DNA of 64,000 bases, taken from positions 186,001 through 250,000 of the forward strand of contig NZ_SMGP01000006.1 of NCBI RefSeq assembly GCF_004339745.1. The letters run 5' to 3'. The notes below the pieces were generated by a model. It searched no databases. It saw only the letters and a program-made list of their open reading frames with translations, and had not been told where the DNA came from. The translations under genes and the position numbers were made by a program. How positions within the stretch are numbered: position 1 is the first letter of the stretch; every line of letters begins with the position of its first letter. This document shows positions 46,601-55,296 of this stretch, piece by piece. Origin of the DNA: Paraburkholderia sp. BL9I2N2. Lineage in GTDB: Bacteria; Pseudomonadota; Gammaproteobacteria; Burkholderiales; Burkholderiaceae.

Positions 46601-47755
46601 ATGAACGGCAGCAACATCACGCACGGCAGCGCGCAAGCGCCGGTTCAGGCGCTGCGCGCCTGCGCCTACCGCATTCCCACCGACGCGCCGGAAGCCGACG
46701 GCACGTTCGCATGGGACGCCACCACGCTGGTGATTGTCGAAGTCGATGCGGCCGGTGAGACCGGCATCGGCTACACCTATAGCGACGCGAGCACCGTCGC
46801 GCTGATTCACCACACGCTCGCGGACTGCGTGCTGAAGCACGATGCGTGGGACGTGCGCGCGCACTGGCGGCGTATGCAGTACCACGTGCGCAATCTCGGC
46901 CGCGCTGGGTTGGCGGCCACCGCGATCTCCGCGATAGATTGCGCGCTGTGGGATCTGAAGGCGAAGCTGCTCGGCGTGCCGCTCGTCAGACTGCTGGGCG
47001 CTGCGCGCCACACCGTGCCGCTCTACGGCAGCGGCGGTTTCACCACTTACGACAACGCCCGTTTGCAGGAACAGCTATCGCACTGGACCGGGCGCGACGG
47101 CTGCCGCTGGGTCAAGATGAAGATCGGCAGCGACCCGCAACGAGACCCGGAGCGCGTGAAGGCGGCACGCGCGGCGATCGGCGACGCGGGCCTGTTCGTC
47201 GATGCGAACGGTGCGCTGTCCGTCAAAGAAGCGTTGCGGTGCGCGCAGTGTTTCACCGAACAGCAAGTGCAGTGGTTCGAAGAACCCGTTTCATCCGACG
47301 ACGCGTGCGGGATGGCCTTCGTGCGCGAGCACGCACCGGCCGGTATGGACATCGCGGCGGGCGAATACGGCTACACGCTCGACGACTTCAAGCGGCTGCT
47401 TGCCGCGCCTTCGGTCGACGTGCTGCAGGCGGACGCGAGCCGTTGCGGCGGTATCACCGGCTTTCTGCAAGCCGCCACGCTGTGCGATGCGTATCATCTG
47501 CCGCTGTCGGCGCACTGCGCGCCCGCGCTGCATCTTCATGTGGCGTGCGCAGCGCCGCGTCTGCGTCATCAGGAGTGGTTTCACGATCACGTGCGTATCG
47601 AAGCGATGCTGTTCGACGGCGCGCCGCAACCGCGTGACGGCGCGATCGCGCCAGATCTGTCGCGGCCCGGCTGCGGACTCGAATTCAAGCGCGCCGACGC
47701 GGCGCCCTACCTCGTCGCACAGACCGGCGACACAGCACGGGAGCGGCACTCATGA
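46601..47755 (+). CDS. Mandelate racemase/muconate lactonizing enzyme family protein
   Basis: The 384-residue enolase-superfamily protein has the expected catalytic landmarks. K-x-K is in RWVKMKIGSDP (about residue 170). Metal ligands are in FVDANGAL, WFEEPVSSDD and AAGEYGYTL, followed by QADASRCGGI. A histidine segment SAHCAPALHLHVA provides the opposite base. This pattern is typical of acid-sugar dehydratases and racemases, which dehydrate aldonates to 2-keto-3-deoxy acids. GAGG lies before the ATG. Its last codons overlap the next gene by the four bases ATGA. Confidence 0.88.
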   Translation: MNGSNITHGSAQAPVQALRACAYRIPTDAPEADGTFAWDATTLVIVEVDAAGETGIGYTYSDASTVALIHHTLADCVLKHDAWDVRAHWRRMQYHVRNLGRAGLAATAISAIDCALWDLKAKLLGVPLVRLLGAARHTVPLYGSGGFTTYDNARLQEQLSHWTGRDGCRWVKMKIGSDPQRDPERVKAARAAIGDAGLFVDANGALSVKEALRCAQCFTEQQVQWFEEPVSSDDACGMAFVREHAPAGMDIAAGEYGYTLDDFKRLLAAPSVDVLQADASRCGGITGFLQAATLCDAYHLPLSAHCAPALHLHVACAAPRLRHQEWFHDHVRIEAMLFDGAPQPRDGAIAPDLSRPGCGLEFKRADAAPYLVAQTGDTARERHS

Positions 47756-48720
47756 ATTCCTCACGCGTACTCGGCATGTTATGGACCATCGCAGGCGCGG
47801 CCGCGATCGTTTCGTTGAGCACGCGGGGCGACGCCGCGTCATCGTCTGACGCAGGCGAATCCAGGACCCGCACGCCAAAGCCGCGAGCGTTGGCCGCCGC
47901 GCCGGCCACACACGTTCATATCGAAGCCGCGCGGTCATTCAATCACAGCGCCGCGCTGCTCGCGCTGTCCGTGCTGACCGACAGCGCAATGGAGCACTAC
48001 CGCGGCTCGTTCGACAACCCCGCGATGTGGACGCCGCTCGTCGTCGCAAGTTTGTCGCTCGCGGCCGGCGTGCATGGCGGCAAGGATAACCGGTCGCGCA
48101 GACACCAGGTCCGGCATGCGATCTACTGCAGCGCGGCGGCGACCGGAATTGCAGGCACCGGTTTCCATCTGTACAACGTGACGAAGCGGCCCGGCGGCTG
48201 GAGCTGGAACAACCTCTTTCATGCGGCGCCGGTCGGCGCGCCGATTGCGCTGCTGCTGTCCGGCGCGCTCGGCGCGGTCGCCGAGAGACTGCGCGACGAA
48301 CCCGCTCACGAGCCGCAACTGCTCGGCATGCCTGCGGGCCGCGCGTTGGGCTTGCTGGTGGCGGCGGGCTTGATCGGGACGGTCGGCGAGGCGGCGCTGC
48401 TGCATTTTCGCGGCTCGTTCCAGCATCGCGCGATGTATGCGCCGGTCTCGGTGCCGCCGATCGCGGCGGCGCTGCTCGCGCAGGCCGCACTGGCGCAGCC
48501 GCGCGCGCGCTGGTTCGTCCGCTTATGGCTGCACGTGACGACGCTGCTCGGCGTGGCGGGCGCGGGCTTTCACGCGCGCGGTATCGCGCGTCGCCAGGGC
48601 GGCTGGCGCAACTGGAGCCAGAACCTGTTCGCCGGGCCGCCACTGCCTGCGCCGCCGAGTTTTTCGGCGCTGGCGCTCGCGGGACTCGCCGCGCTGAAAT
48701 TGCGGGAGACCGAAAAGTGA
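47752..48720 (+). CDS. Internally duplicated membrane protein of unknown function
   Basis: The 322-residue protein has a signal or first helix (VLGMLWTIAGAAAIVSLSTR) and about six more membrane segments. It is built from two homologous halves. Half 1 has TDSAMEHYRGSFDNPAMWTP, then GTGFHLYNVTKRPGGWSWNN. Half 2 has GEAALLHFRGSFQHRAMYAP, then GAGFHARGIARRQGGWRNWS. Conserved H-[YF]-R-G-S-F and GxGFH histidines could bind haem or a metal. It overlaps the preceding gene by 4 bp and the following GTG start by 3 bp, so it is translationally coupled and probably part of the dehydrogenase complex, perhaps its membrane anchor. Confidence 0.8.
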   Translation: MNSSRVLGMLWTIAGAAAIVSLSTRGDAASSSDAGESRTRTPKPRALAAAPATHVHIEAARSFNHSAALLALSVLTDSAMEHYRGSFDNPAMWTPLVVASLSLAAGVHGGKDNRSRRHQVRHAIYCSAAATGIAGTGFHLYNVTKRPGGWSWNNLFHAAPVGAPIALLLSGALGAVAERLRDEPAHEPQLLGMPAGRALGLLVAAGLIGTVGEAALLHFRGSFQHRAMYAPVSVPPIAAALLAQAALAQPRARWFVRLWLHVTTLLGVAGAGFHARGIARRQGGWRNWSQNLFAGPPLPAPPSFSALALAGLAALKLRETEK

Positions 48721-49367
48721 ATGCACGGCAAACCCGATATCCGGGCTACGACGTTCTCGACAAACGCAGCACACCGTCATGGGACGAACCGACGCGCGCG
48801 GTGATCGACGAGCGGCTCGCGACGCCCCAGGAACCGCGCTTTTTCAACCCGGTGGAATGGCTCGCCGTGAACGCGTTGTGCGCGTGCATCGTGCCGCAGG
48901 CGAATGCCGAGCCGGTCGTGCCGCTCGCCGCGCTGCTCGATGCGCGGCTGCATGCGAATAGCGGCGACGGTTATCGCGACGCGCGGCTGCCGCCGCAGCG
49001 CGATGCGTGGCGCACCGGCCTCGCCGCGCTCGACGCCGAAAGCCGCGAGCGTCACGGTTTGCCGTTCGCGAGCATCGAACGAAACGCACAGGTCGCGCTT
49101 CTCGAACGGATGCAACGCGGCGAACTGAGCGGCGCGGCGTGGCGCGGCATGCCAGCCAAACTGTTCTTCGCCGAGCGCGTGCTGCACGACATCTGCGGCT
49201 TGTATTACGCGCACCCGCACGCGTGGAGCGAGATCGGCTTCGGCGGCCCCGCGAATCCGCGCGGTTACGTGCGAATGTACTTCGACCGGCGCGATCCGTG
49301 GGAAGCGGTCGAAGCGCGCCCCGGCAGCGAAGCGCGCGCCGCGCGGGAGAACCGCCGTGTTCGATGA
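48717..49367 (+). CDS. Gluconate 2-dehydrogenase subunit 3-like protein
   Basis: The 216-residue protein starts at the GTG 48717, with GGGAG 8 bp upstream and the previous stop inside GTGA. It shows the subunit-3 pattern: FFNPVEWLAVNALCACIVPQ, AALLDARLHANSGDGYRDAR, ALDAESRERHGLPFASIERN, LFFAERVLHDICGLYYAHPH and SEIGFGGPANPRGYVRM. In classic membrane gluconate 2-dehydrogenase the small subunit carries a Tat signal; none is seen here. It overlaps the GMC gene by 11 bp, as expected for an obligate partner. Confidence 0.88.
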   Translation: MNARQTRYPGYDVLDKRSTPSWDEPTRAVIDERLATPQEPRFFNPVEWLAVNALCACIVPQANAEPVVPLAALLDARLHANSGDGYRDARLPPQRDAWRTGLAALDAESRERHGLPFASIERNAQVALLERMQRGELSGAAWRGMPAKLFFAERVLHDICGLYYAHPHAWSEIGFGGPANPRGYVRMYFDRRDPWEAVEARPGSEARAARENRRVR

Positions 49368-51001
49368 CGCTCGACACGAGCCGCGCGGCACCGGCGGGCG
49401 CGCGCCGGATGTATTCGTGCGCGGCGGCTGGGTGCCGATGCGCATGTATCCGAACGACGAGGAAGTCGACTTCGCGATCGTCGGCACCGGCGCGGGCGGC
49501 GGCACGCTCGCTTGCCGGCTCGCGGAACGTGGCTTCAAGGTCGTCGCGTTCGATGCGGGCGCATGGTGGCGCCCGCTCGAAGAATTCGCGTCGGACGAAG
49601 CGCATCAGGCAAAGCTCTACTGGACCGACGAGCGCATCTGCGACGGCGACAATCCGCTCAAGCTCGGCAACAACAACAGCGGCAAAGCGGTCGGCGGCAG
49701 CACCGTGCACTTCGCGATGGTCTCGCTGCGCTTTCGTCCCGAGTGGTTCAAGTCACGCAGCCTGCTCGGTTATGGCGCGGACTGGCCGCTCGACTGGCGC
49801 GAGATGTGGCGCTACTACGCGCAAGTCGAAGACGCGCTGAAGATCGCCGGGCCGGTCAACTATCCGTGGGGACCGAAGCGGTCGCGCTATCCGTATCGTC
49901 CGCATGAACTGAACGCCGCCGCGATGGTGCTCGCGCGCGGCGCGGAGGCGCTCGGCATCGGCTGGAGCGCAACGCCGCTCGCGACGCTTTCCGCGCCGCG
50001 CGGCAAGGCGCACCCGTGCGTCTATCGCGGCTTTTGCGTGTCAGGCTGCGCGACCAACGCGAAGCAGAGCGCGCTGGTTACGTGGATTCCGCGCGCAGTG
50101 CGCGCGGGCGCCGAAGTGCGCGATCTTGCGATGGTGGGCCGCGTCGTCCACCAACGACGCGGGGCTTGCCACCGGCGTCGAATATCTGCGCGAAGGACGC
50201 TGGCAATTCCAGCGCGCGAAGAACGTGGTGGTGGCGGGCTACGCGATCGAAACGCCGCGTCTCCTGCTGATGTCGGCGAACAGCCGCTTTCCCGACGGGC
50301 TCGCGAACAGCTCGGGGCTGATCGGCAAGAACCTGATGGCGCAGTCGAACCAGGCCGTCTACGGTACCTTCGACGAAGAAATCCGCTGGTATAAAGGGCC
50401 GCCTTCCCTCGCGATCACCGAACACTGGAATTACACCGACAAGGGCAAGGATTTCTTCGGCGGCTACGCGTACATGAGCCAGGGCCCATTGCCGAACGCG
50501 TGGGCCGCATCGCAGAACGGCCGCGGCTTATGGGGCGACGCGCTCGCCGCCGAGATGCACAAATACAATCACCAGGCCGGGCTAAAGATAGTGGGCGAAA
50601 TGCTGCCGCAGGAACGCAACCGCGTCACGCTCGCCGACGAAAAGGACCAGTACGGTCTGCCCGTCGCGCGCGTCACGTACTCCTGGTGCGATAACGACAA
50701 GCGCCTGATCGACCATTCGCTCGGCTTCATGGAGCGCGCCCTCGCGGCGGCGGGCGGCTCGGAGATCTGGCGCGAAACGGACGACACGTGCCACCTGAAC
50801 GGCACCGCGCGCATGGGCGACGATCCGGCGACGAGCGTCGTCAATGCCGACTGCCGCAGCTGGGACATCCGCAACCTGTGGATTTGCGATGGCTCGGTGT
50901 TTCCGACCGTCGGCGGCGTGAATCCGTCGCTGACGATACAGGCCATTGCGTGCCGCACCGCCGATCGCATCAAGGCCCTTGCAGCGCGCGGAGAACTGTA
51001 G
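49357..51001 (+). pseudogene. GMC-family FAD oxidoreductase with one frameshift
   Basis: Two frames encode one GMC flavoprotein of about 547 residues. The first (GTG 49357) has the FAD-binding FAIVGTGAGGGTLACRLAER, NNNSGKAVGGSTVHFAMVSL and GFCVSGCATNAKQSALVTWI. Near 50130-50160 the frame shifts by one base, and the second continues NDAGLATGVEYLREG, NVVVAGYAIETPRLLLMSAN, GNARMG-like GTARMGDDPATSVVNADCRS and PTVGGVNPSLTIQAIACRTA, with the active-site histidines (CHLNGTARMG). All neighbours are intact, so this may be a recent mutation, a sequencing error or recoding. The family oxidises sugars or aldonates; no Tat or Sec signal is present. Confidence 0.88.
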
Positions 51002-51241
51002 ACGGCGCGGTGCAAGCGGCTTGTCAGGCATTTCATTTGCTACCGACGAGAGGTGAAGGGATCACTTTCTTGAGACATCTAGCGCGGCCCGGCCGTTTGT
51101 AGCACGTTATGATATAAGCGTGATTCACCCGCCAGATTTAGATCGACCGCTCAGGAGCGAGCACATGCATTTGCATTGGCACGAGTCCGCCGCCAGCCTC
51201 GCGCGGCGCCTGGCGTATTACCGTTGACGAGCGGCGTCGTG

Positions 51242-52186
51242 ATGCCGGGCTCCACTCCCCTCGCGTACTTTCTGCATAGCGCCGGACCCGCTTCGCGGCC
51301 GGTGTTCGTGCTGGGTTGGGCATTGGCCGCGCTGTGCGTCGGTGTTTGCGTGATCGTCGGCGTGCTGCTGCTTTACGCGGTGCTTCATCGGCGCGGTGCA
51401 AGCGGGTATCGGATGACCGAGAGCGGCGGCGGCCGCGCGGTCGTGACCGGCACGCTGATCTCGACAGGCCTGCTGCTGGCGGCGCTGATCTACATGCTGT
51501 GGGTGCTCGCGGTGGTCGCATCGCCTTCACGCGAACCGGCGCTGACCATCAACGTGACCGCGTATGACTGGTGGTGGAAAGCGGATTACGGCGCTGACAG
51601 TCCCCAGCATTTCACGACGGCGAACGAGATTCACATTCCCGTGGGCGAACCGGTGCAGGTGAATCTGAAAAGCGCGGACGTGATACACGCGTTCTGGGTG
51701 CCCGCCCTCGCCGGAAAAACGCAGACCATTCCGGGCCAGGTGAACCGTCAATGGATTCAGGCGGATCATCCGGGTATTTATCGCGGGCAATGCACGCAAT
51801 ACTGCGGCGCGCAGCATGCGCATATGGCTTTCGAAGTGATCGCCGAAAGCCGGCAAGACTACGAGAAGTGGTACGACGCACAAGCCCGCCCCGCCGCCTT
51901 ACCCGCAAGCGCCGACGCCACGCGTGGCCAGCATCTGTTCATGGAGCGCTGCGCGGGTTGCCACGCGGTGCGCGGCAGCGACGCCAGCGGTGTGCAGGCG
52001 CCGGATCTGACGCATCTGCTGAGCCGCCGTCTGGTCGCCGCGGGCGCGCTGCCGAACACACCTGACAACGTGATGGAATGGATTGCGCACGCGCAGGAGA
52101 TCAAACCGCAGTCGCTGATGCCGGACATCAAGCTCAGCCCGAACGACGGGCGCGACCTCGCCGCGTATCTCGCGACGCTCAACTGA
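51242..52186 (+). CDS. Cytochrome c oxidase subunit II fused to cytochrome c (caa3 type)
   Basis: The 314-residue protein has two N-terminal membrane helices (VLGWALAALCVGVCVIVGVL; LISTGLLLAALIYMLWVLAV). A cupredoxin CuA domain follows with the ligands in IHAFWVP and GQCTQYCGAQHAHM (C-x3-C, H, M). A C-terminal c-type domain carries CAGCH and the axial methionine in SLMPDIK. The fused cytochrome identifies a caa3-type oxidase that accepts electrons from c-type carriers in the periplasm. The ATG at 51242 is preferred; a frame opens earlier at 51176. It is about 240 bp after the dehydrogenase stop and 10 bp before subunit I. Confidence 0.93.
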   Translation: MPGSTPLAYFLHSAGPASRPVFVLGWALAALCVGVCVIVGVLLLYAVLHRRGASGYRMTESGGGRAVVTGTLISTGLLLAALIYMLWVLAVVASPSREPALTINVTAYDWWWKADYGADSPQHFTTANEIHIPVGEPVQVNLKSADVIHAFWVPALAGKTQTIPGQVNRQWIQADHPGIYRGQCTQYCGAQHAHMAFEVIAESRQDYEKWYDAQARPAALPASADATRGQHLFMERCAGCHAVRGSDASGVQAPDLTHLLSRRLVAAGALPNTPDNVMEWIAHAQEIKPQSLMPDIKLSPNDGRDLAAYLATLN

Positions 52187-52196
52187 CGGGACCGAC

Positions 52197-54797
52197 ATGG
52201 CTGCCACTGGAAGCGAGGATCTGCCCGCACTACGGCAAGTCACTTTCCGCCGCGAACCGGAAGTGGGACAAGTGGTGAAAGGCTCGCCTGAAGAACAGCG
52301 GCTACGCGATCTGTGGGAAAGCGAACCAGGCTGGCGCGGCTGGCTCTCGACCGTCGATCATAAGCAGATCGGCTTGCGCTATATCGTCACGGCGTTCTGC
52401 TTTCTGCTCCTCGGCGGAATCGAAGCACTGATCATGCGGCTGCAACTCGCGCGGCCCAACGAAACGCTGCTGACGCCGGATCAGTACAACCAGCTCTTCA
52501 CGATGCACGGCGTGACGATGATCTTCCTGTATGCGCTGCCCGTTCTGAGCGGTTTTTCGAACTACCTGTGGCCGCTGATGCTCGGCTCGCGCGACATGGC
52601 GTTTCCACGTCTGAACGCGCTTTCCTACTGGGTGTTTCTGTTCGCGGGGCTCTTTCTGTACGCGAGCTTTCCGCTCGGCGAAGCGCCGAACGCCGGCTGG
52701 TTCAACTACGTGCCGTTCGCTTCGCTCGACTATAACCGTGGCCCGAACATCGACGTGTACGCGCTCGGCATGGTGCTGCTCGGCATTTCGACTTCGGTGG
52801 GCGCGGCGAACTTCGTCGTCACGCTGTTCAGAATGCGCGCGGACGGCATGTCGGTCAACCGTCTGCCGATCATCGTATGGGGCACGCTGACGGCTTCGTT
52901 CGCGAACCTGTTCGCAGTGCCGGCGGTGAGCCTTGCGTTCCTTCTGTTGTGGATGGACCGCAACATCGGCACGCATTTCTTCGATGTCGCGAGCGACGGA
53001 CGGCCGCTGCTCTGGCAACACCTGTTCTGGATGTTCGCGCATCCGTGGGTCTACGTGATCGTGCTGCCCGCGATGGGCATCGTGTCCGACGCGCTGCCCA
53101 CGTTCTGCCGCCGGCCTATCGTCGCGTATGCGGCGGTCGCCGTATCGACGGTCGCGACGATGCTGGTCGGTTTCGAAGTGTGGATCCATCACATGTTCGC
53201 GACCGGACTGCCGCCGCTCGCACTCGCTATTTTTGGCGCGGCCAGCATGCTGATTTCGGTGCCGAGCGCGGTCGCGGTGTTCGCATGGATCGCGACGATC
53301 TGGCTGGGGCGGCCCGTTTTCAAAACACCGTTCCTGTACTTCGCGGGCTTCGTGCTGATGTTCGTGATCGGCGGCGTGTCGGGCGTGATGACCGCCGCGG
53401 TGCCGCTCGACTGGCAACTTACCGACACGTATTTCGTGGTTGCGCATCTGCACTATGTGCTGCTCGGCATCAACGTGTTCCCTGTGCTCGGCGGCATCAC
53501 GTACTGGTTTCCCAAGTTCACGGGGCGCCTTATGCACGAGCGCTTCGGCAAGCTGACGTTCTGGGTCGTGATGACCGGCTTCAATCTCGGCTTCTTTCCG
53601 ATGCACATCTCGGGGCTGCTCGGCATGCCCCGGCGCATTTACACCTATCCCGAAGGAATGGGATGGGACCTCAGCAACATGCTGACCACCGTGGGCTCGT
53701 TCGTGTTCGGCGTGGGCGTGCTGATGTTCGTCGTCAATGCCCTGTATTCGGCCAGGCGAGGCGCTCGTGCAGGCGCAAATCCTTGGGATGGCTCGAGCCT
53801 CGAATGGTCCGTGCCGTCGCCGCCGCCGCCCTACAACTTCGCCGTGCTGCCGATGATCGCGTCGCGTCATCCGCTGTGGGAAGACCGCATGGATGAAATC
53901 ACCGAGCGGTCGAGCCTCACCACCGGCTATCTACTGCATCGCGGCCGCGAAACGCTGGGCGTGTCGCCGCTGAGCGGCAGCGCGGACGTCATCCTGAAGA
54001 TGCCCGACGACACCTACACGCCGTTCTATCTCGGCCTGTTCAGCGCGTTGTTCTTCGTCGGGCTGCTACTGCATAGCCGCGCCTTCGTCGCGGCGATGAC
54101 CGTGGCCTGCACGGCGGCAATGATCGTGTGGCTGTGGCCGCGCCGCGCGCTTGCGCAACGCGAACCGCCGCCGCCGAGCGCGCGCGTCGACACAACCACG
54201 CACGACCTCGATGCGACGTTGCCGGTAGGCAGCGCGGGCGAACATTCGGGCGGCTGGTGGGGCGTGCTAACACTGGTCGCAACGGAAGCCTGCCTATTCG
54301 GCTATCTGATCTTCTCGTATCTCTTTCTGGAAGCGCAAACGCATCTCTCCTGGCCGCCCGAGGGCATGCCGAAGGTCGGCATTGGCGCGCTCAACACAGC
54401 GTTTCTGTTGTCGAGCAGCGTGTTCGTGTGGTTCGCGGAACGGGTTCTCCGGAAGGGCCAAAAGCTCACGTCGATCGCCTCGATGCTGATTGCAATCGCG
54501 CTAGGCATCGTGTTTCTGCTGGTCCAGATAAAAGAATGGAAGGACCATCCCTATGGATTGGCCGCGCATCTGTACGGCTCGCTCTATTTCACGATCACCG
54601 GTTTTCATATGGCCCACGTCGTCGTCGGGTTGATCGTGCTCGCGGTGATGACGGTGTGGATCGCGCTCGGCTATCTCGACGAGCGGCGTACCGCGCCGAT
54701 CACGATCGGCGGTTTGTACTGGCACTTCGTGGATGTGGTGTGGCTCTTCATCTTCTCCACGCTGTATCTTTCGCCGTACATCCTGAGGGGGCGCTAG
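52197..54797 (+). CDS. Fused cytochrome c oxidase subunits I and III
   Basis: The 866-residue protein joins a subunit I module (about residues 30-560) to a subunit III module (about 610-866, with EHSGGWWGVLTLVATEACLF and GFHMAHVVVGLIVLAVM). Haem and CuB ligands are in TMHGVTMIF, FAHPWVYV, WIHHMF and VAHLHYVLLG. The usual HPEVY is HPWVY (Trp284 here), and the K-channel lysine position is alanine (Ala360, in SVPSAVAVFAWIAT). The tyrosine that crosslinks to histidine is kept. It should reduce oxygen at the inner membrane, but its proton route must differ from standard A1 oxidases. Bradyrhizobium CoxN-type alternative oxidases are a possible relative (from memory). Confidence 0.93.
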   Translation: MAATGSEDLPALRQVTFRREPEVGQVVKGSPEEQRLRDLWESEPGWRGWLSTVDHKQIGLRYIVTAFCFLLLGGIEALIMRLQLARPNETLLTPDQYNQLFTMHGVTMIFLYALPVLSGFSNYLWPLMLGSRDMAFPRLNALSYWVFLFAGLFLYASFPLGEAPNAGWFNYVPFASLDYNRGPNIDVYALGMVLLGISTSVGAANFVVTLFRMRADGMSVNRLPIIVWGTLTASFANLFAVPAVSLAFLLLWMDRNIGTHFFDVASDGRPLLWQHLFWMFAHPWVYVIVLPAMGIVSDALPTFCRRPIVAYAAVAVSTVATMLVGFEVWIHHMFATGLPPLALAIFGAASMLISVPSAVAVFAWIATIWLGRPVFKTPFLYFAGFVLMFVIGGVSGVMTAAVPLDWQLTDTYFVVAHLHYVLLGINVFPVLGGITYWFPKFTGRLMHERFGKLTFWVVMTGFNLGFFPMHISGLLGMPRRIYTYPEGMGWDLSNMLTTVGSFVFGVGVLMFVVNALYSARRGARAGANPWDGSSLEWSVPSPPPPYNFAVLPMIASRHPLWEDRMDEITERSSLTTGYLLHRGRETLGVSPLSGSADVILKMPDDTYTPFYLGLFSALFFVGLLLHSRAFVAAMTVACTAAMIVWLWPRRALAQREPPPPSARVDTTTHDLDATLPVGSAGEHSGGWWGVLTLVATEACLFGYLIFSYLFLEAQTHLSWPPEGMPKVGIGALNTAFLLSSSVFVWFAERVLRKGQKLTSIASMLIAIALGIVFLLVQIKEWKDHPYGLAAHLYGSLYFTITGFHMAHVVVGLIVLAVMTVWIALGYLDERRTAPITIGGLYWHFVDVVWLFIFSTLYLSPYILRGR

Positions 54798-54812
54798 TCA
54801 TGCGTGTTCGTC

Positions 54813-55289
54813 ATGCCTGAATCGGGACTATCGACACCGAATGCATTCGACGCGCGGCGCAAGCTGTTGGCCGCGTGCGCGATCGCCGGTCTGTTCGGCG
54901 CGCCGGGTATCTGGCTGCTGCAGGTGATCGTCTCCGAGGTGCTTTCCGCGACCGCCTGCTATGGCGTTAGCGCGCCGCGTCCCGCGCCTTTGTGGAGCGC
55001 GTTCAATACATGGATCTTCGCCATTTCGATCGTCGCGGTAATTGTGGCCGCGCCTTGCGCGGGACTCGCATGGTACGGGTTCAGACTCGCGAGAAGCGGT
55101 GTGAGTACCGACGAACCGCACCCGCACCACCATGAAGCACTGCGCTCGGCGCAACAACTTCGCACCGACGACGCGATCCGCGTGCGCTTCATCGCGCTAT
55201 GCGGCGCGCTAGTGGGCACGGGCTTTCTGGTCGGCGTCATTTTTGTGTGGCTCGCGCCGCTGTTCGTCGGCGCGTGCGGCGTATGGTAG
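54813..55289 (+). CDS. Small membrane protein of the oxidase cluster
   Basis: The 158-residue protein has three membrane segments (LLAACAIAGLFGAPGIWLLQ; WIFAISIVAVIVAAPCAGLA; FIALCGALVGTGFLVGVIFV) and a histidine-rich loop (DEPHPHHHEALRSAQQ). A GTG at 54804 is also in frame. It follows the oxidase I-III stop by 15 bp and ends 7 bp before the cytochrome c gene. Similar position and size suggest an oxidase accessory or assembly subunit. The histidines might carry copper (guess). Confidence 0.75.
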   Translation: MPESGLSTPNAFDARRKLLAACAIAGLFGAPGIWLLQVIVSEVLSATACYGVSAPRPAPLWSAFNTWIFAISIVAVIVAAPCAGLAWYGFRLARSGVSTDEPHPHHHEALRSAQQLRTDDAIRVRFIALCGALVGTGFLVGVIFVWLAPLFVGACGVW

Positions 55290-55296
55290 TGACGCA

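Noticed and set aside
44647..46620. 657-codon minus-strand open frame
   Set aside because: It is the antisense shadow of the ThDP enzyme gene; in very GC-rich codons the opposite frame rarely meets stops. The product is arginine- and histidine-rich and has no family pattern.
52302..53870. 522-codon minus-strand open frame
   Set aside because: Antisense shadow of the oxidase I-III gene, with low-complexity R/H/E-rich sequence.
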